64,000 bases of DNA from contig NZ_RJAC01000010.1 in assembly GCF_003999975.1 (NCBI RefSeq), forward strand, positions 124,001 to 188,000, read 5' to 3'. The notes under the pieces were generated by a model. It worked only from the letters and a program-made list of their open reading frames with translations, had not been told where the DNA came from and made no database searches. A program made the position numbers and the translations under genes. Below, in pieces: positions 24,451 to 31,778 of this stretch. Within the stretch, counting starts at the first letter, position 1. The number at the start of each line of letters is the position of its first letter. The DNA comes from Actinoplanes solisilvae (GTDB taxonomy: Bacteria > Actinomycetota > Actinomycetes > Mycobacteriales > Micromonosporaceae).

Positions 24451-24678
24451 GTGCTGATCCGCGAGACAAAGGCGGTTTTGGCGTCGATGCTTGACGACGC
24501 CGGGGCGGGCTCGAGCGCGGTTGCCCCGACCGACGGCCTGGCATCCGGACACCTCTGGTCCTTCGGCAAGGCCCTCGACAAGTTCTTCGGCGAAGCTGTC
24601 GCCCTTCCCGGATGGGCATGGGCGCTGAGCGGTTCGCAAGCGTCCCAGGATGTCGCTATTGTGCTCGACCAGATCTGA
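24451..24678 (+). CDS. Hypothetical protein, 75 aa
   Basis: A GTG start opens a 75-aa reading frame (IRETKAVLASMLDDAGAG, LWSFGKALDKFFGEAVALP, QASQDVAIVLDQI). Third-position GC is lower than in the genome's core genes, and there is only a modest GAGGGTGAG upstream. I do not recognise it. It may be a genuine small gene of a transferred segment or a remnant of a longer one. The flanking stretch 24206-24450 shows no other supported gene. Confidence 0.4.
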   Translation: MLIRETKAVLASMLDDAGAGSSAVAPTDGLASGHLWSFGKALDKFFGEAVALPGWAWALSGSQASQDVAIVLDQI

Positions 24679-24777
24679 GCGCCAGCTTTCCTCGAGTAGA
24701 CCACGTCGCGCACCCTGAGTTGGCCGCCGTGCACGATCGGCGGCAGGTAAGTAACCACAGAAGTTGCCGAGCTTCAG

Positions 24778-24954
24778 ATGTGGACCGTTCCGTTCATGAG
24801 CGACGCGGAGTTCCCCAATCCCGCCCTCGCCGTCGTGGATCTGCGCTCGGTGGTGTGCTGTGCCCTGTGCGCCGTCACCTGTGCCGTGTGCTGGGCATGC
24901 AATGTTTGTCGGGGAATCGAACCCCCGCGCCTGCCCCCGGCGCGCCAGGAGTGA
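24778..24954 (+). CDS. Candidate Cys-rich micro-protein (58 aa, or 52 aa from ATG 24796)
   Basis: From ATG 24796 the frame reads an acidic/aliphatic leader (DAEFPNPALAVVDLRS) followed by a 20-residue segment with seven Cys in the pattern CC-x2-C-x3-C-x2-C-x2-C-x2-C, then an Arg/Pro tail. Three-quarters of third positions are G or C. It could be a small metal-binding protein or a peptide-natural-product precursor, but no modification enzyme is nearby and no convincing ribosome binding site is visible. The 3' third overlaps a tRNA T-arm-like sequence on the other strand, so chance is not excluded. Confidence 0.35.
   Translation: MWTVPFMSDAEFPNPALAVVDLRSVVCCALCAVTCAVCWACNVCRGIEPPRLPPARQE
24905..24935 (-). 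other. tRNA T-arm-like sequence (possible tRNA 3' remnant)
   Basis: On the minus strand GGGGGTTCGATTCCCC has the exact form of a T-stem and T-loop. A D-arm-like stretch (GAGAGCTGGCGGGTAATCC) occurs about 50 nt 5' of it. No matching acceptor stem or clean anticodon arm can be folded, so this is not a functional tRNA. It may be an old attachment-site scar or coincidence. Confidence 0.3.
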
Positions 24955-25019
24955 GCCGGATTACCCGCCAGCTCTCGGGTTTGCGCACGCCTCCACGTCG
25001 GTTACCTGCTCCGCGTCGG

Positions 25020-25484
25020 TCAGTCGAGCAAATCGACCTCCCAGTTGACCCGCTGAATCAGCGTGTCCACCTCTCGGACCTGCCGGGCAAGATCGTCGGC
25101 CTGGCGACGCAGCTCAACGACCGGTAGCGCCGGGATCATCTTCAGCTCGGACCGCAGCTGCCGGTATCCGCGCTGGCCCTCACCGGCCGCCGCGTCAGCG
25201 GCGGACGTGACCATGCTGTGGCGCAGGCGCAGGACGTCTCGCCGGGCGAGCGCGTCGGTCAGTGTGCCGCCCTCGACCTGCGTCGCGGCATTGGTGAGGT
25301 TGATTCGCCTGATCAGCGACTCAAGCTCAGTGAGCACTTCGCCCGCCTCGGCGAGCAGGGACACTGCGTCCTCAGCCGGAGTCTCGCCTTCCTGGAAGCG
25401 GGCGCTGCTGGTGATGCGGGAGCGGAGCTGTTCAGCACGGCGCGACGCATCTGCGCGCAGCGCGAGAGCTTCGGCAAGTTTCAT
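25020..25484 (-). CDS. DIP1984-family protein
   Basis: This 154-aa all-helical, coiled-coil-like protein matches the DIP1984 family: MKLAEALALRADASRRAEQL at the start, GETPAEDAVSLLAE, SLIRRINLTNAATQVEGGTLTDALARRDVL in the middle, and RQVREVDTLIQRVNWEVDLL at the end. Function in the family is unknown; the genes often travel with accessory DNA. I place the start at ATG 25484 because family members begin MKLAEAL; an upstream ATG at 25505 adds seven unlikely residues. Confidence 0.88.
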   Translation of the reverse strand: MKLAEALALRADASRRAEQLRSRITSSARFQEGETPAEDAVSLLAEAGEVLTELESLIRRINLTNAATQVEGGTLTDALARRDVLRLRHSMVTSAADAAAGEGQRGYRQLRSELKMIPALPVVELRRQADDLARQVREVDTLIQRVNWEVDLLD

Positions 25485-25884
25485 GGGAGCAGTATGGCCA
25501 TCCAAGATCGGCGACGCCTCCGAATTTGATCTGCAGGAGCCTTCGAGGCCGACAAACGCCGCAGCAGACCGCGCGGTCCGCGGCTAAATCAGGGTGAAGC
25601 CAAGGATGTCGGTTCGCTCGCTGTGTGGCGGTAACGGACCTCGAACAGCGGAAAGCCGCATTCACGGTTGCGTCCCGGACAATCACAGAGAGAGCATTAT
25701 GCTTAGCTGCCATTTCGCGCGCATCCGCATTTCCATGACGCACTGTTATCGGCACGAGCGGGCGTCGGGCCGCCCACGTCGCGTGACGACTCGCCGCGGG
25801 CCGCCGCGCGCGACCAGCGGCCATGAGAGTGAGTTGATCTTGACGCCAGGGTGTGCGTCCTCTCGAACAACCAGGTATTGCTGG
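25485..25884. other. Intergenic region without a supported gene
   Basis: About 400 bases between DIP1984 and the WYL regulator. Short open frames exist on both strands but none has coding-like third-position bias or a recognisable domain. Local GC is lower than in the flanks. Confidence 0.5.
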
Positions 25885-26850
25885 TCAGGACGTTCGTGAC
25901 GGCGCATAGTGGCGGGCAAGGTCGGTGGCGAGGGCGCGGAGGTGAGCCCTGGCTTCGGCGGGGCCGTGCACAGTGATGGCGCTCCCGAACGGCAGCAATG
26001 CTCGCACGTCCTCCAGATGCTGGAAGTGGATTGTCACCTTGTGGCCGGCGGCGGATTCTTCATCGTCGTCCCGGACGAGTCGTAGGCCGAAGATCCGTTG
26101 CGCTCGCTCGATCTGGGTCTGATCGATGGTGGCGCTGACCTCTATCGCGTGGTTGTGTGCCCACTGACCAATGAGCGCTGCTGCGACGGTGGCCAGGGTC
26201 TGGTTCTCGCGGATGCGTCGTGGCTGGTCGAGTTCGTTCCACGTCATGATCCGTTCGAGTCGGTACATCCGTGGCACTCGGGCACAGTCGGCGACGAGAT
26301 ACCAGGCGCCGGCCTTGGCGAACAACCCGTAGGGGTCCACGACCAGGTCGCGTGGACATGACTCGCGTGGGCTGTGGTACACGATCCGTAGCCGGCGACC
26401 TCGCCGCACCGGTCCGATCAGCGAAGCCGGAGTCGTGCCGGAAACTCGCGACTGGAGCCAGGGACGACTGTCCACGTGCACGACATCGGTGAGCGGCAGC
26501 AGCTCATGAGCTCGACGTGACTGCGTAGCGGCGATCTTGGCGAGCGCGCGCCGGCTTTCGGCCGATGCGTTGAGCTCCGCGCGTTGCTTTTCATCCAGCC
26601 CGATGAGCGAGAGATGATCACGCTCGCCAGGCGTGAGCCGCGTGAGGTCGAGCCCGGACCCGGGCAGCATGGCCACGCCACCGAGACGGCCCCGATGCGC
26701 GGTCACCGGCAGACCGGCGTCGCGGAGCCAGTTCAGGTCCCGGGTGATGGTTCGCAGGGAAACCCCGAGCGCCGAGGCAAGTTCCTGTGTGGTCGCACCA
26801 TCCCTCGACTCGAGAAGCAACATCAGGGCGAAGAAACGGTCCGGCGTCAC
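25885..26850 (-). CDS. WYL-domain (YafY/DeoR-type) transcriptional regulator
   Basis: In this 321-aa protein, an N-terminal HTH_11 winged helix (FFALMLLLESRDGATTQELASALGVSLRTITRDLNWLRDAGLPV) is followed by a WYL effector domain. That domain has RLRIVYHSPRES and the family's YGLFAKAGAWYLVADCARVPRMYRLERI, and a C-terminal WCX extension. I place the start at GTG 26850, just before the HTH. It diverges across 93 bp from the glyoxalase-fold gene at 26944, the usual arrangement for a WYL repressor and its target. Confidence 0.9.
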   Translation of the reverse strand: MTPDRFFALMLLLESRDGATTQELASALGVSLRTITRDLNWLRDAGLPVTAHRGRLGGVAMLPGSGLDLTRLTPGERDHLSLIGLDEKQRAELNASAESRRALAKIAATQSRRAHELLPLTDVVHVDSRPWLQSRVSGTTPASLIGPVRRGRRLRIVYHSPRESCPRDLVVDPYGLFAKAGAWYLVADCARVPRMYRLERIMTWNELDQPRRIRENQTLATVAAALIGQWAHNHAIEVSATIDQTQIERAQRIFGLRLVRDDDEESAAGHKVTIHFQHLEDVRALLPFGSAITVHGPAEARAHLRALATDLARHYAPSRTS

Positions 26851-26943
26851 CCACCAAGTTTTCCAGGAAATTGCGACACGATGCGGCGCATATTCCGGCC
26901 AGGCTGGTGGATGCGTACCTACCACCTGTGAGAAGGAACAACC

Positions 26944-27312
26944 ATGACCACGTCCGTCGTGTCCATCGTCTATGTGAACGACGCGCCCGCCGCAGCTCGT
27001 TTCTACGGCGACCTCCTCGGCATGAGCCCTTCGCTCGAGACTTCGGGATACATCACCTTCGACCTCGGGCCAGGCGCTGACCTCGCTCTGTGGTCCGGTC
27101 AGTTCGAGGATCTGTCGCCGGGCGTCCCGCGTACCAGTGAGGTTTGCCTGGCCATCGAAGGTGGACGACCCGACGAGATCACCGCGATCTTCAAGCAATG
27201 GCAGTCCAAGGGCGTAACGATCCTGCAAGAGCCGCACGATGCGGGGTTCGGCCTGACCTTCCTCGCAGCCGACCCTGACGGGAACCGTATCCGGGTCGCA
27301 CCGAAAGACTGA
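26944..27312 (+). CDS. VOC (glyoxalase/bleomycin-resistance fold) protein
   Basis: This 122-aa protein is made of two beta-alpha-beta-beta-beta modules: VVSIVYVNDAPAAARFYGDLLGM opening the first and GFGLTFLAADPDGNRIRVAP closing the second. The ending DPDGN is typical of the VOC superfamily. It lacks a clear His at the first metal position, so it may be a ligand-binding (antibiotic-sequestering) member rather than a metalloenzyme. ATG 26944 follows AGAAGGA. It is probably controlled by the divergent WYL regulator. Confidence 0.9.
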   Translation: MTTSVVSIVYVNDAPAAARFYGDLLGMSPSLETSGYITFDLGPGADLALWSGQFEDLSPGVPRTSEVCLAIEGGRPDEITAIFKQWQSKGVTILQEPHDAGFGLTFLAADPDGNRIRVAPKD

Positions 27313-27323
27313 AGTGCACAAGG

Positions 27324-27357
27324 CGGCAGGCGCGCACGCCAGGTGTCGCGCCTGCCG
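27324..27357 (+). terminator. Strong hairpin terminator after the VOC gene
   Basis: A perfect 11-bp stem, CGGCAGGCGCG (27324-27334) with CGCGCCTGCCG (27347-27357), starts 11 bases after the stop codon. It is followed by TTGTCTGCCTT, a weak U-tract. Confidence 0.75.
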
Positions 27358-27626
27358 TTGTCTGCCTTCGAGAGGACGACGAGTGCCCCACGTCGACGGG
27401 GCACTTCTCGCAGGTGTACACCATCGGGCCACCGCGATCTACTCGGAAGTCATCTTGCTGCGCAGCCACCTCGGCGCGTAACTGACATCCGGTGAGTGAC
27501 ATCCGCGCTGCCAGTCAGGCGAGAAGTCTCAGCTCAACCTGCTCCAGTAGCACTCATAGGGGAACAGCAGCGAACGCGCACTGTCATCGGCAGATCAAGG
27601 CGTCGATGTTGGTGAATGTTGATGCG
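27358..27626. other. Intergenic region with a second hairpin
   Basis: AGTGCCCC (27382-27389) pairs with GGGGCACT (27398-27405). Otherwise I see no gene with coding-like bias in this stretch between the VOC gene and the small protein at 27627. Confidence 0.5.
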
Positions 27627-27944
27627 TCAAGCCTCGCTGCTGGTGTCAGGTCTATGGCCGCTGATGGCCGCAGTCGAGTTCGTTGTCGGCAAGGTCGGTG
27701 ACCCATCGTGGGTACCGTTGGCATGGACTCGGATGAGGCCGGGATGGCAGTCCACCTCGAAGGGCTCGTTACCCCCGGTCGTGCCTGGCCACATTGCTCC
27801 CTGGTCATTACAAGCAGCGGTGTGAACCAGCAATGACTCGCCGGGCCGAAGCCAGTAGTCCCGGCCGTAGGGTTCCAACACCACTTCGAGTAACTCTTCA
27901 CCGCCGTTGTGAACAGGCATTCGAATCGTGATCGTATCCATCAT
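27627..27944 (-). CDS. Hypothetical small protein, 105 aa
   Basis: The N-terminal ~75 residues look like a compact beta-sandwich: TITIRMPVHNGGEELLEVVLEPYGRDYWLRPGESLLVHT, then EPFEVDCHPGLIRVHANG. I recall this PYGxDxWLRPGE pattern from small actinobacterial hypothetical proteins of unknown function. The C-terminal ~30 residues are low-complexity and polar. Tandem ATGs at 27944 and 27941 are possible starts. It stands alone within a low-gene-density stretch. Confidence 0.65.
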   Translation of the reverse strand: MMDTITIRMPVHNGGEELLEVVLEPYGRDYWLRPGESLLVHTAACNDQGAMWPGTTGGNEPFEVDCHPGLIRVHANGTHDGSPTLPTTNSTAAISGHRPDTSSEA

Positions 27945-28153
27945 CGCAATTCTCGCAGCGGCCAGATTCGCCGTCGCCGGCACCCTCTCATCGGCCAGAT
28001 CCGCATGCGATCGCGGACCTGGCTTTCTGCAGTTGGTGACAAGAGCCCGGCGGTGGCCGCGAAAACCACGGCACATCCGGAGGCCGCCTGCTCCGGCGTA
28101 CGGCCGTGGTCGATCGGTGAAGGCGGCCGACCACCCCGGCCGCGGCCCGCGGG

Positions 28154-29449
28154 TCAAAGGCCCGGCGGGCGGAAGATTTCGTCGGGGTCGTAGCGGCGCC
28201 ACAGCTCCAGCACACGGTCGCCGGTTGCGCCGGGGAAGCAGCGGCGGAAGGCGGCCGCGTCGGGGCGGGACTCGAAACCGAAGTAGGACCCGTCCATGTG
28301 CGGGGCGATCTCGTCCCACAGGGTGTCCAACGCGCCGCTGTCCTGCGGTGGGAAGACCGAGCCGATGACCAGCACCTCGTGGTTGCGGTGGGCGAAGGCC
28401 GTCGCGTCGGGTGGCACGTCGTTGATCGCGCCGCCGGCCGAGCGCAACTGGATCAGGGTCGGCGTCGGGGCGAAGACCGCGGCCGAGATCGCCTCGGCGG
28501 CGGGTGGAGTCATCGCGTGCAGCAGGCCGTTCGTGGTCGTGCCGGGGCGCTGGCCGGTGTTGGGTTCGAGTTGTTCGCACGGCAGCAGGGCCGAGTAGGG
28601 CACGCGCTGGATGTGCTGCTTGATCAGGCCGCTGCTGAGGTGCCGCAGCGGCGCGACCGCCTTGCGCATCAGCCGCACGTCGTCACCGGCGTAGACCGCG
28701 GTCGTCGAGAGGATCGCCTCCCCTCCGTACGGCATGAGCATGCCGGCCGCGCTCAGTTCGCGCGGCGCGCCCGTCATGTAGGTCACCAGCCGCCGGATCG
28801 CCTCGCCCTCCCGGTCGGCCAGCAGCGTCATCCGGATCACGCCGACGTCGCGCAGCTCGGCCGCCTCGATCTCCAGCGCGGTCACGATCCCGACCCCCAC
28901 CCCGGCGCCTCGGATCGCCCAGAACAGGTCCGGCTCGGTGGATGCGTCGGCCCGTACGATCCGGCCGTCGGCCAGCACGACTTCGGCCGCCCGCACGTGG
29001 TCGACGGTCATGCCCCAGTGGCGGGCCAGCCAGCCGATGCCGCCCGAGATCGACGAGCCGCCGACGCCGACGTTGCCGTGATCGCCTGAGCTGATCGCCA
29101 GTCCCTGCGGCGAGAGCTCGCGCGCGACCGTCGCCCAGCGTGCCCCGGGGCCGACCCGCACCAGCCGCCGCGAGCGGTCGAGGACGCGTACGTCATCGAG
29201 TCTGCTCAGGTCGATGACGACGCCGCCGTCGTTGGAGGCGCGTCCGGCCGGCCCGTGCCCGCCGCTGCGCACCGCAACCGGCAGGTCTTGGTCGCGGGCG
29301 AAGCGCAGGGCGGCGACCACCTCAGCGGTGTTCGCGGGCAGCATCACCATCGCCGGTCGGCACGTCCTCGTGAACGTCGACCGCAGCATCGGGTAGCGGC
29401 GGTCGGCGGGCAGCACGATCATGCTCTCCAGTTCGCGGGGAAGGGTCAC
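28154..29449 (-). CDS. FAD-binding oxidoreductase (berberine-bridge/PCMH type)
   Basis: This 431-aa oxidase has a PCMH-type FAD domain. The SGGHGPAGRASNDGGVVIDLS stretch near residue 60 holds the His expected to bind FAD covalently. The flavin-proximal GGSSISGGIGWLARHWGMTVDHV follows, and a C-terminal BBE motif YDPDEIFRPP closes it. The second covalent Cys of bicovalent members is absent. It is probably an oxidase of sugars, alcohols or aromatic metabolites. GTG 29449 overlaps the stop of the SDR gene (GTGA), so both form one operon. Confidence 0.9.
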   Translation of the reverse strand: MTLPRELESMIVLPADRRYPMLRSTFTRTCRPAMVMLPANTAEVVAALRFARDQDLPVAVRSGGHGPAGRASNDGGVVIDLSRLDDVRVLDRSRRLVRVGPGARWATVARELSPQGLAISSGDHGNVGVGGSSISGGIGWLARHWGMTVDHVRAAEVVLADGRIVRADASTEPDLFWAIRGAGVGVGIVTALEIEAAELRDVGVIRMTLLADREGEAIRRLVTYMTGAPRELSAAGMLMPYGGEAILSTTAVYAGDDVRLMRKAVAPLRHLSSGLIKQHIQRVPYSALLPCEQLEPNTGQRPGTTTNGLLHAMTPPAAEAISAAVFAPTPTLIQLRSAGGAINDVPPDATAFAHRNHEVLVIGSVFPPQDSGALDTLWDEIAPHMDGSYFGFESRPDAAAFRRCFPGATGDRVLELWRRYDPDEIFRPPGL

Positions 29450-30276
29450 GGATCCAGCTTGGAAGCGACACCGGGGCGGGCCACGTGACGGGCGTCTCCT
29501 CGGGTGAGAACGGTGGTCAGTTCGTGCAACCGGTCCTGCACGAGCGGGTCGGTTGCCTGTGTGTTCGGGGCCTGCGGATCGCGCTCGTCGTAGTAGGTTC
29601 CGTTGTCGTCGCGCAGCGAGGCGACGTACCGGATGTTGCCCGCCGCGTGCTCCGGGCTGTCGCCGGTGATCGAGAACATCGCGTGCAGCAGACCGGTTGC
29701 GATCACCCCCGGGTGCATGCTGACGACGTCGATCGAGGGGCTCGGCCGATGTGCCGCGAGCCAGCAGGTGTACGTCACCAGGGCCAGCTTCGAGTAGGCG
29801 TAGGCGGCGGACGGCGAGTACCGGTGCGGCCCGTGCTCGACGTCGTCGAGGTCGAGCGACGCCGAGAAGTGCGTGGCCGACGCGACGTTGACGACGCGTC
29901 CGGCGACCAGGTCGAGCAGCCGGGTCGTGAGCAGCGCCGGGGCCAGGTAGTTGACCTGGAAGGTGACCTCGTTGCCGGCCGCGGTGATCGTGCGCGCGGG
30001 CGCTCCGGGCCGGGCCGCGTTGTTGATCAGCAGGTCGATCGAGCCGGTCACCGCCCGGATCTCGGCAGCCAGCCGGTCCACCTCGCTCAGGTCTTCGTAG
30101 TCGGCCCGCAGATAGGTGAGCGTCGTGCCGGGGCGCATCGCCGCGCGCACCGCGCCGACCGAGCTCTCCGGCCCCAGCCCGTGCAGCACGAGATGGTCCG
30201 CCTGTCCGGCAAGGATCAGCGCCGTGGCACGGCCGATGCCGCTGCTCGCTCCGGTCAGCACGATGGTCTCGGGCAT
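29446..30276 (-). CDS. Short-chain dehydrogenase/reductase
   Basis: This 276-aa Rossmann enzyme has the TGASSGIGRA nucleotide motif, the INNAARPG (NNAG-like) loop, and an active-site YAYSKLAL (Tyr-x3-Lys) with the partner Ser in NVASATHFS. It resembles retinol-dehydrogenase-like SDRs. ATG 30276 follows GGAGAG. It is first gene of the SDR-FAD oxidoreductase operon, behind a perfect TACGTCG/CGACGTA inverted repeat. Confidence 0.92.
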   Translation of the reverse strand: MPETIVLTGASSGIGRATALILAGQADHLVLHGLGPESSVGAVRAAMRPGTTLTYLRADYEDLSEVDRLAAEIRAVTGSIDLLINNAARPGAPARTITAAGNEVTFQVNYLAPALLTTRLLDLVAGRVVNVASATHFSASLDLDDVEHGPHRYSPSAAYAYSKLALVTYTCWLAAHRPSPSIDVVSMHPGVIATGLLHAMFSITGDSPEHAAGNIRYVASLRDDNGTYYDERDPQAPNTQATDPLVQDRLHELTTVLTRGDARHVARPGVASKLDP

Positions 30277-30294
30277 GGTTCTCTCCGTTCCGCT

Positions 30295-30310
30295 TACGTC
30301 GTCCGACGTA
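30295..30310. promoter_or_regulatory. Inverted repeat upstream of the SDR/FAD operon
   Basis: TACGTCG-TC-CGACGTA has perfect 7-bp arms centred about 26 bp upstream of the SDR start and about 80 bp from the divergent membrane-protein gene. Symmetry and position suggest an operator; no dedicated regulator gene is adjacent. Confidence 0.5.
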
Positions 30311-30384
30311 CGCTGCGAGCCGCGCGACGCCCGTACGATCGCAGTTCACGCTCTCGGAGCGGGATGAGCAACACGGAGGGCGAG

Positions 30385-31371
30385 ATGAGGCACTCGCTTG
30401 TGGAGGGCACCCTGCGGGTGCTGGGCACCGGCTTCCTCGGCGTGTGGCACATGCGGCCGAAGGCGTTGCGCCGCCGGGCCGCCAACCGTGATCGCTGCCA
30501 CGGGTGCCGTCACCGCCATCACCGGCTGATGCGCGTGCTGGCGATCCTTCTGGGGTTTCAGGTTCTCGGCGTGGTGGCGCTGGCCGCCTTCGCGGTGCGG
30601 GCGCCGCTCTGCCGGCCGCCGTCGTGGATGTCGCCGCTCGACGCGCAGCGTTACGTCACCCCCGGCGGCGGGCCGATCGTCGCACTGCGGCAGTTCCTCA
30701 CCGCGGGGCAGACCGGTCTCGCCCTCGCCTACGCCGAGACCCGTGGCGCCGACGTCTGCCGGTTCGCGCCCAACGGCAACCTCACCGCGCGCATGGAGAC
30801 CGGCTTCGCCCGCGGCGGCACGATGTTCGGCCACATCTTCCTGACCCATCCGCAGGCTCATACGGACAGTTACGAGGAGCTGCTGGGGCTCAAGCGCCAC
30901 GAGGCCCGGCACACCGAGCAGTGGGCTCTGTTCACCGTGCTCGGCGGCCCCGCCGCGTTCCCGGTCGCCTACAGCGTCGACGAACTCTTCGCCCCCGGCG
31001 CGTTCAACCACTTCGAGCGGCACGCCGGGCTGCGCGAGGGCAACTATGCCCCGCCCGACGGCCCGTCACCGACGGCCACCCGCTTGCTGCTGGTCGGCGC
31101 GATCGTGCTCATCCTTCTTTTCGAACGTCACCGCGTACGCCGTCAGGCCGCGCTTCTGCTCCTGCTGGCCCGCCGATTCCGTCAGCGCGCCGCGAACCCC
31201 TGGTGGCACGAGAAGACCGAGCCCGTGCCCGAGAACCGTCTCGTACGCCGCGTCTCGCCCACGGCCGCCGGCGTGCTGGCCGAGCACAGACGTCTGCGGC
31301 AGCTCGGCTGTTCAGCCTGCGGCGACCTGCCGAAGACCTCGCCGCAACCGGCTAAGGCGTCGCAGCACTGA
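30385..31371 (+). CDS. Membrane protein with a HExxH motif
   Basis: In this 328-aa protein a basic, His/Arg/Cys-rich cytoplasmic N-terminus leads into a hydrophobic helix (about residues 43-70). A roughly 170-residue domain with LLGLKRHEARHTEQWALF follows, containing a zincin-like HEARH motif. A second hydrophobic helix (LLLVGAIVLILLF) and a basic tail end the protein. I do not recognise the family; a membrane-anchored metallopeptidase-like role is possible. ATG 30385 follows GGAGGG; ATG 30364 is an alternative. It ends 20 bp inside the convergent HxlR gene. Confidence 0.7.
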   Translation: MRHSLVEGTLRVLGTGFLGVWHMRPKALRRRAANRDRCHGCRHRHHRLMRVLAILLGFQVLGVVALAAFAVRAPLCRPPSWMSPLDAQRYVTPGGGPIVALRQFLTAGQTGLALAYAETRGADVCRFAPNGNLTARMETGFARGGTMFGHIFLTHPQAHTDSYEELLGLKRHEARHTEQWALFTVLGGPAAFPVAYSVDELFAPGAFNHFERHAGLREGNYAPPDGPSPTATRLLLVGAIVLILLFERHRVRRQAALLLLLARRFRQRAANPWWHEKTEPVPENRLVRRVSPTAAGVLAEHRRLRQLGCSACGDLPKTSPQPAKASQH

Positions 31372-31696
31372 CCTCGTCGAGGTGTTTCTCACCCCAGCGG
31401 AACAGCGGCTGGAGCACGTGCAGCAGTTCGCGGCCGAGCGCGGTGGGCTCGTAGAGGATCTGCACCGGCGTGCTGGGGATCACCTCACGCCGCAGCAGGC
31501 CGAGCGTTTCGAGCTCTTTGAGGCGCACCGACAGCATGCGGTCGGAGATGCCGGGGACGGTGCGCCGGAAGTCGACGAACCGGCGGGCGCCCCGGCTCGC
31601 GGCCACCAGGATGGCGCCCGACCAGCGGCGCCCCACGGTGTCGAGCACCGACTGCACTTGGCGGCACTCGGTGGGCGCGTTGTCGGGGGTTTTCAT
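31352..31696 (-). CDS. HxlR-family transcriptional regulator
   Basis: This 114-aa winged-helix protein has the HxlR core: VLDTVGRRWSGAILVAASRGARRFVDFRRTVPGISDRMLSVRLKELETLGLLRREV, then a wing and VLQPLFRWGEKH. The usual early Cys is present in ECRQVQSVLD, so redox or electrophile sensing is plausible. It diverges from the Old Yellow Enzyme gene across an 82-bp gap holding nested inverted repeats, a pattern typical of HxlR control of electrophile-detoxifying reductases. ATG 31696 is the family-consistent start. Confidence 0.9.
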   Translation of the reverse strand: MKTPDNAPTECRQVQSVLDTVGRRWSGAILVAASRGARRFVDFRRTVPGISDRMLSVRLKELETLGLLRREVIPSTPVQILYEPTALGRELLHVLQPLFRWGEKHLDEVSAATP

Positions 31697-31712
31697 GCAC
31701 CGATCGTATCCA

Positions 31713-31735
31713 CTAACCAAAAGTTAGCGACTAAC
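31713..31735. promoter_or_regulatory. Nested operator repeats between HxlR and the ene-reductase
   Basis: Three 5-bp half-sites alternate in orientation: CTAAC (31713-31717), GTTAG (31723-31727) and CTAAC (31731-31735). They form two overlapping inverted repeats with 5- and 3-bp spacers. Location between divergent HxlR and its likely target supports an operator role. Confidence 0.6.
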
Positions 31736-31778
31736 CGGCTGTTTGCGTGGGCAGGCAAGCGCCGAGACCGTTGAGCAC

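Noticed and set aside
24903..24990. Functional tRNA gene on the minus strand
   Set aside because: Only the T-arm is convincing; no acceptor stem or anticodon arm can be paired.
27191..27502. Minus-strand ORF with a CEKC motif
   Set aside because: It is largely antisense to the VOC gene and its terminator, with no coding bias of its own.
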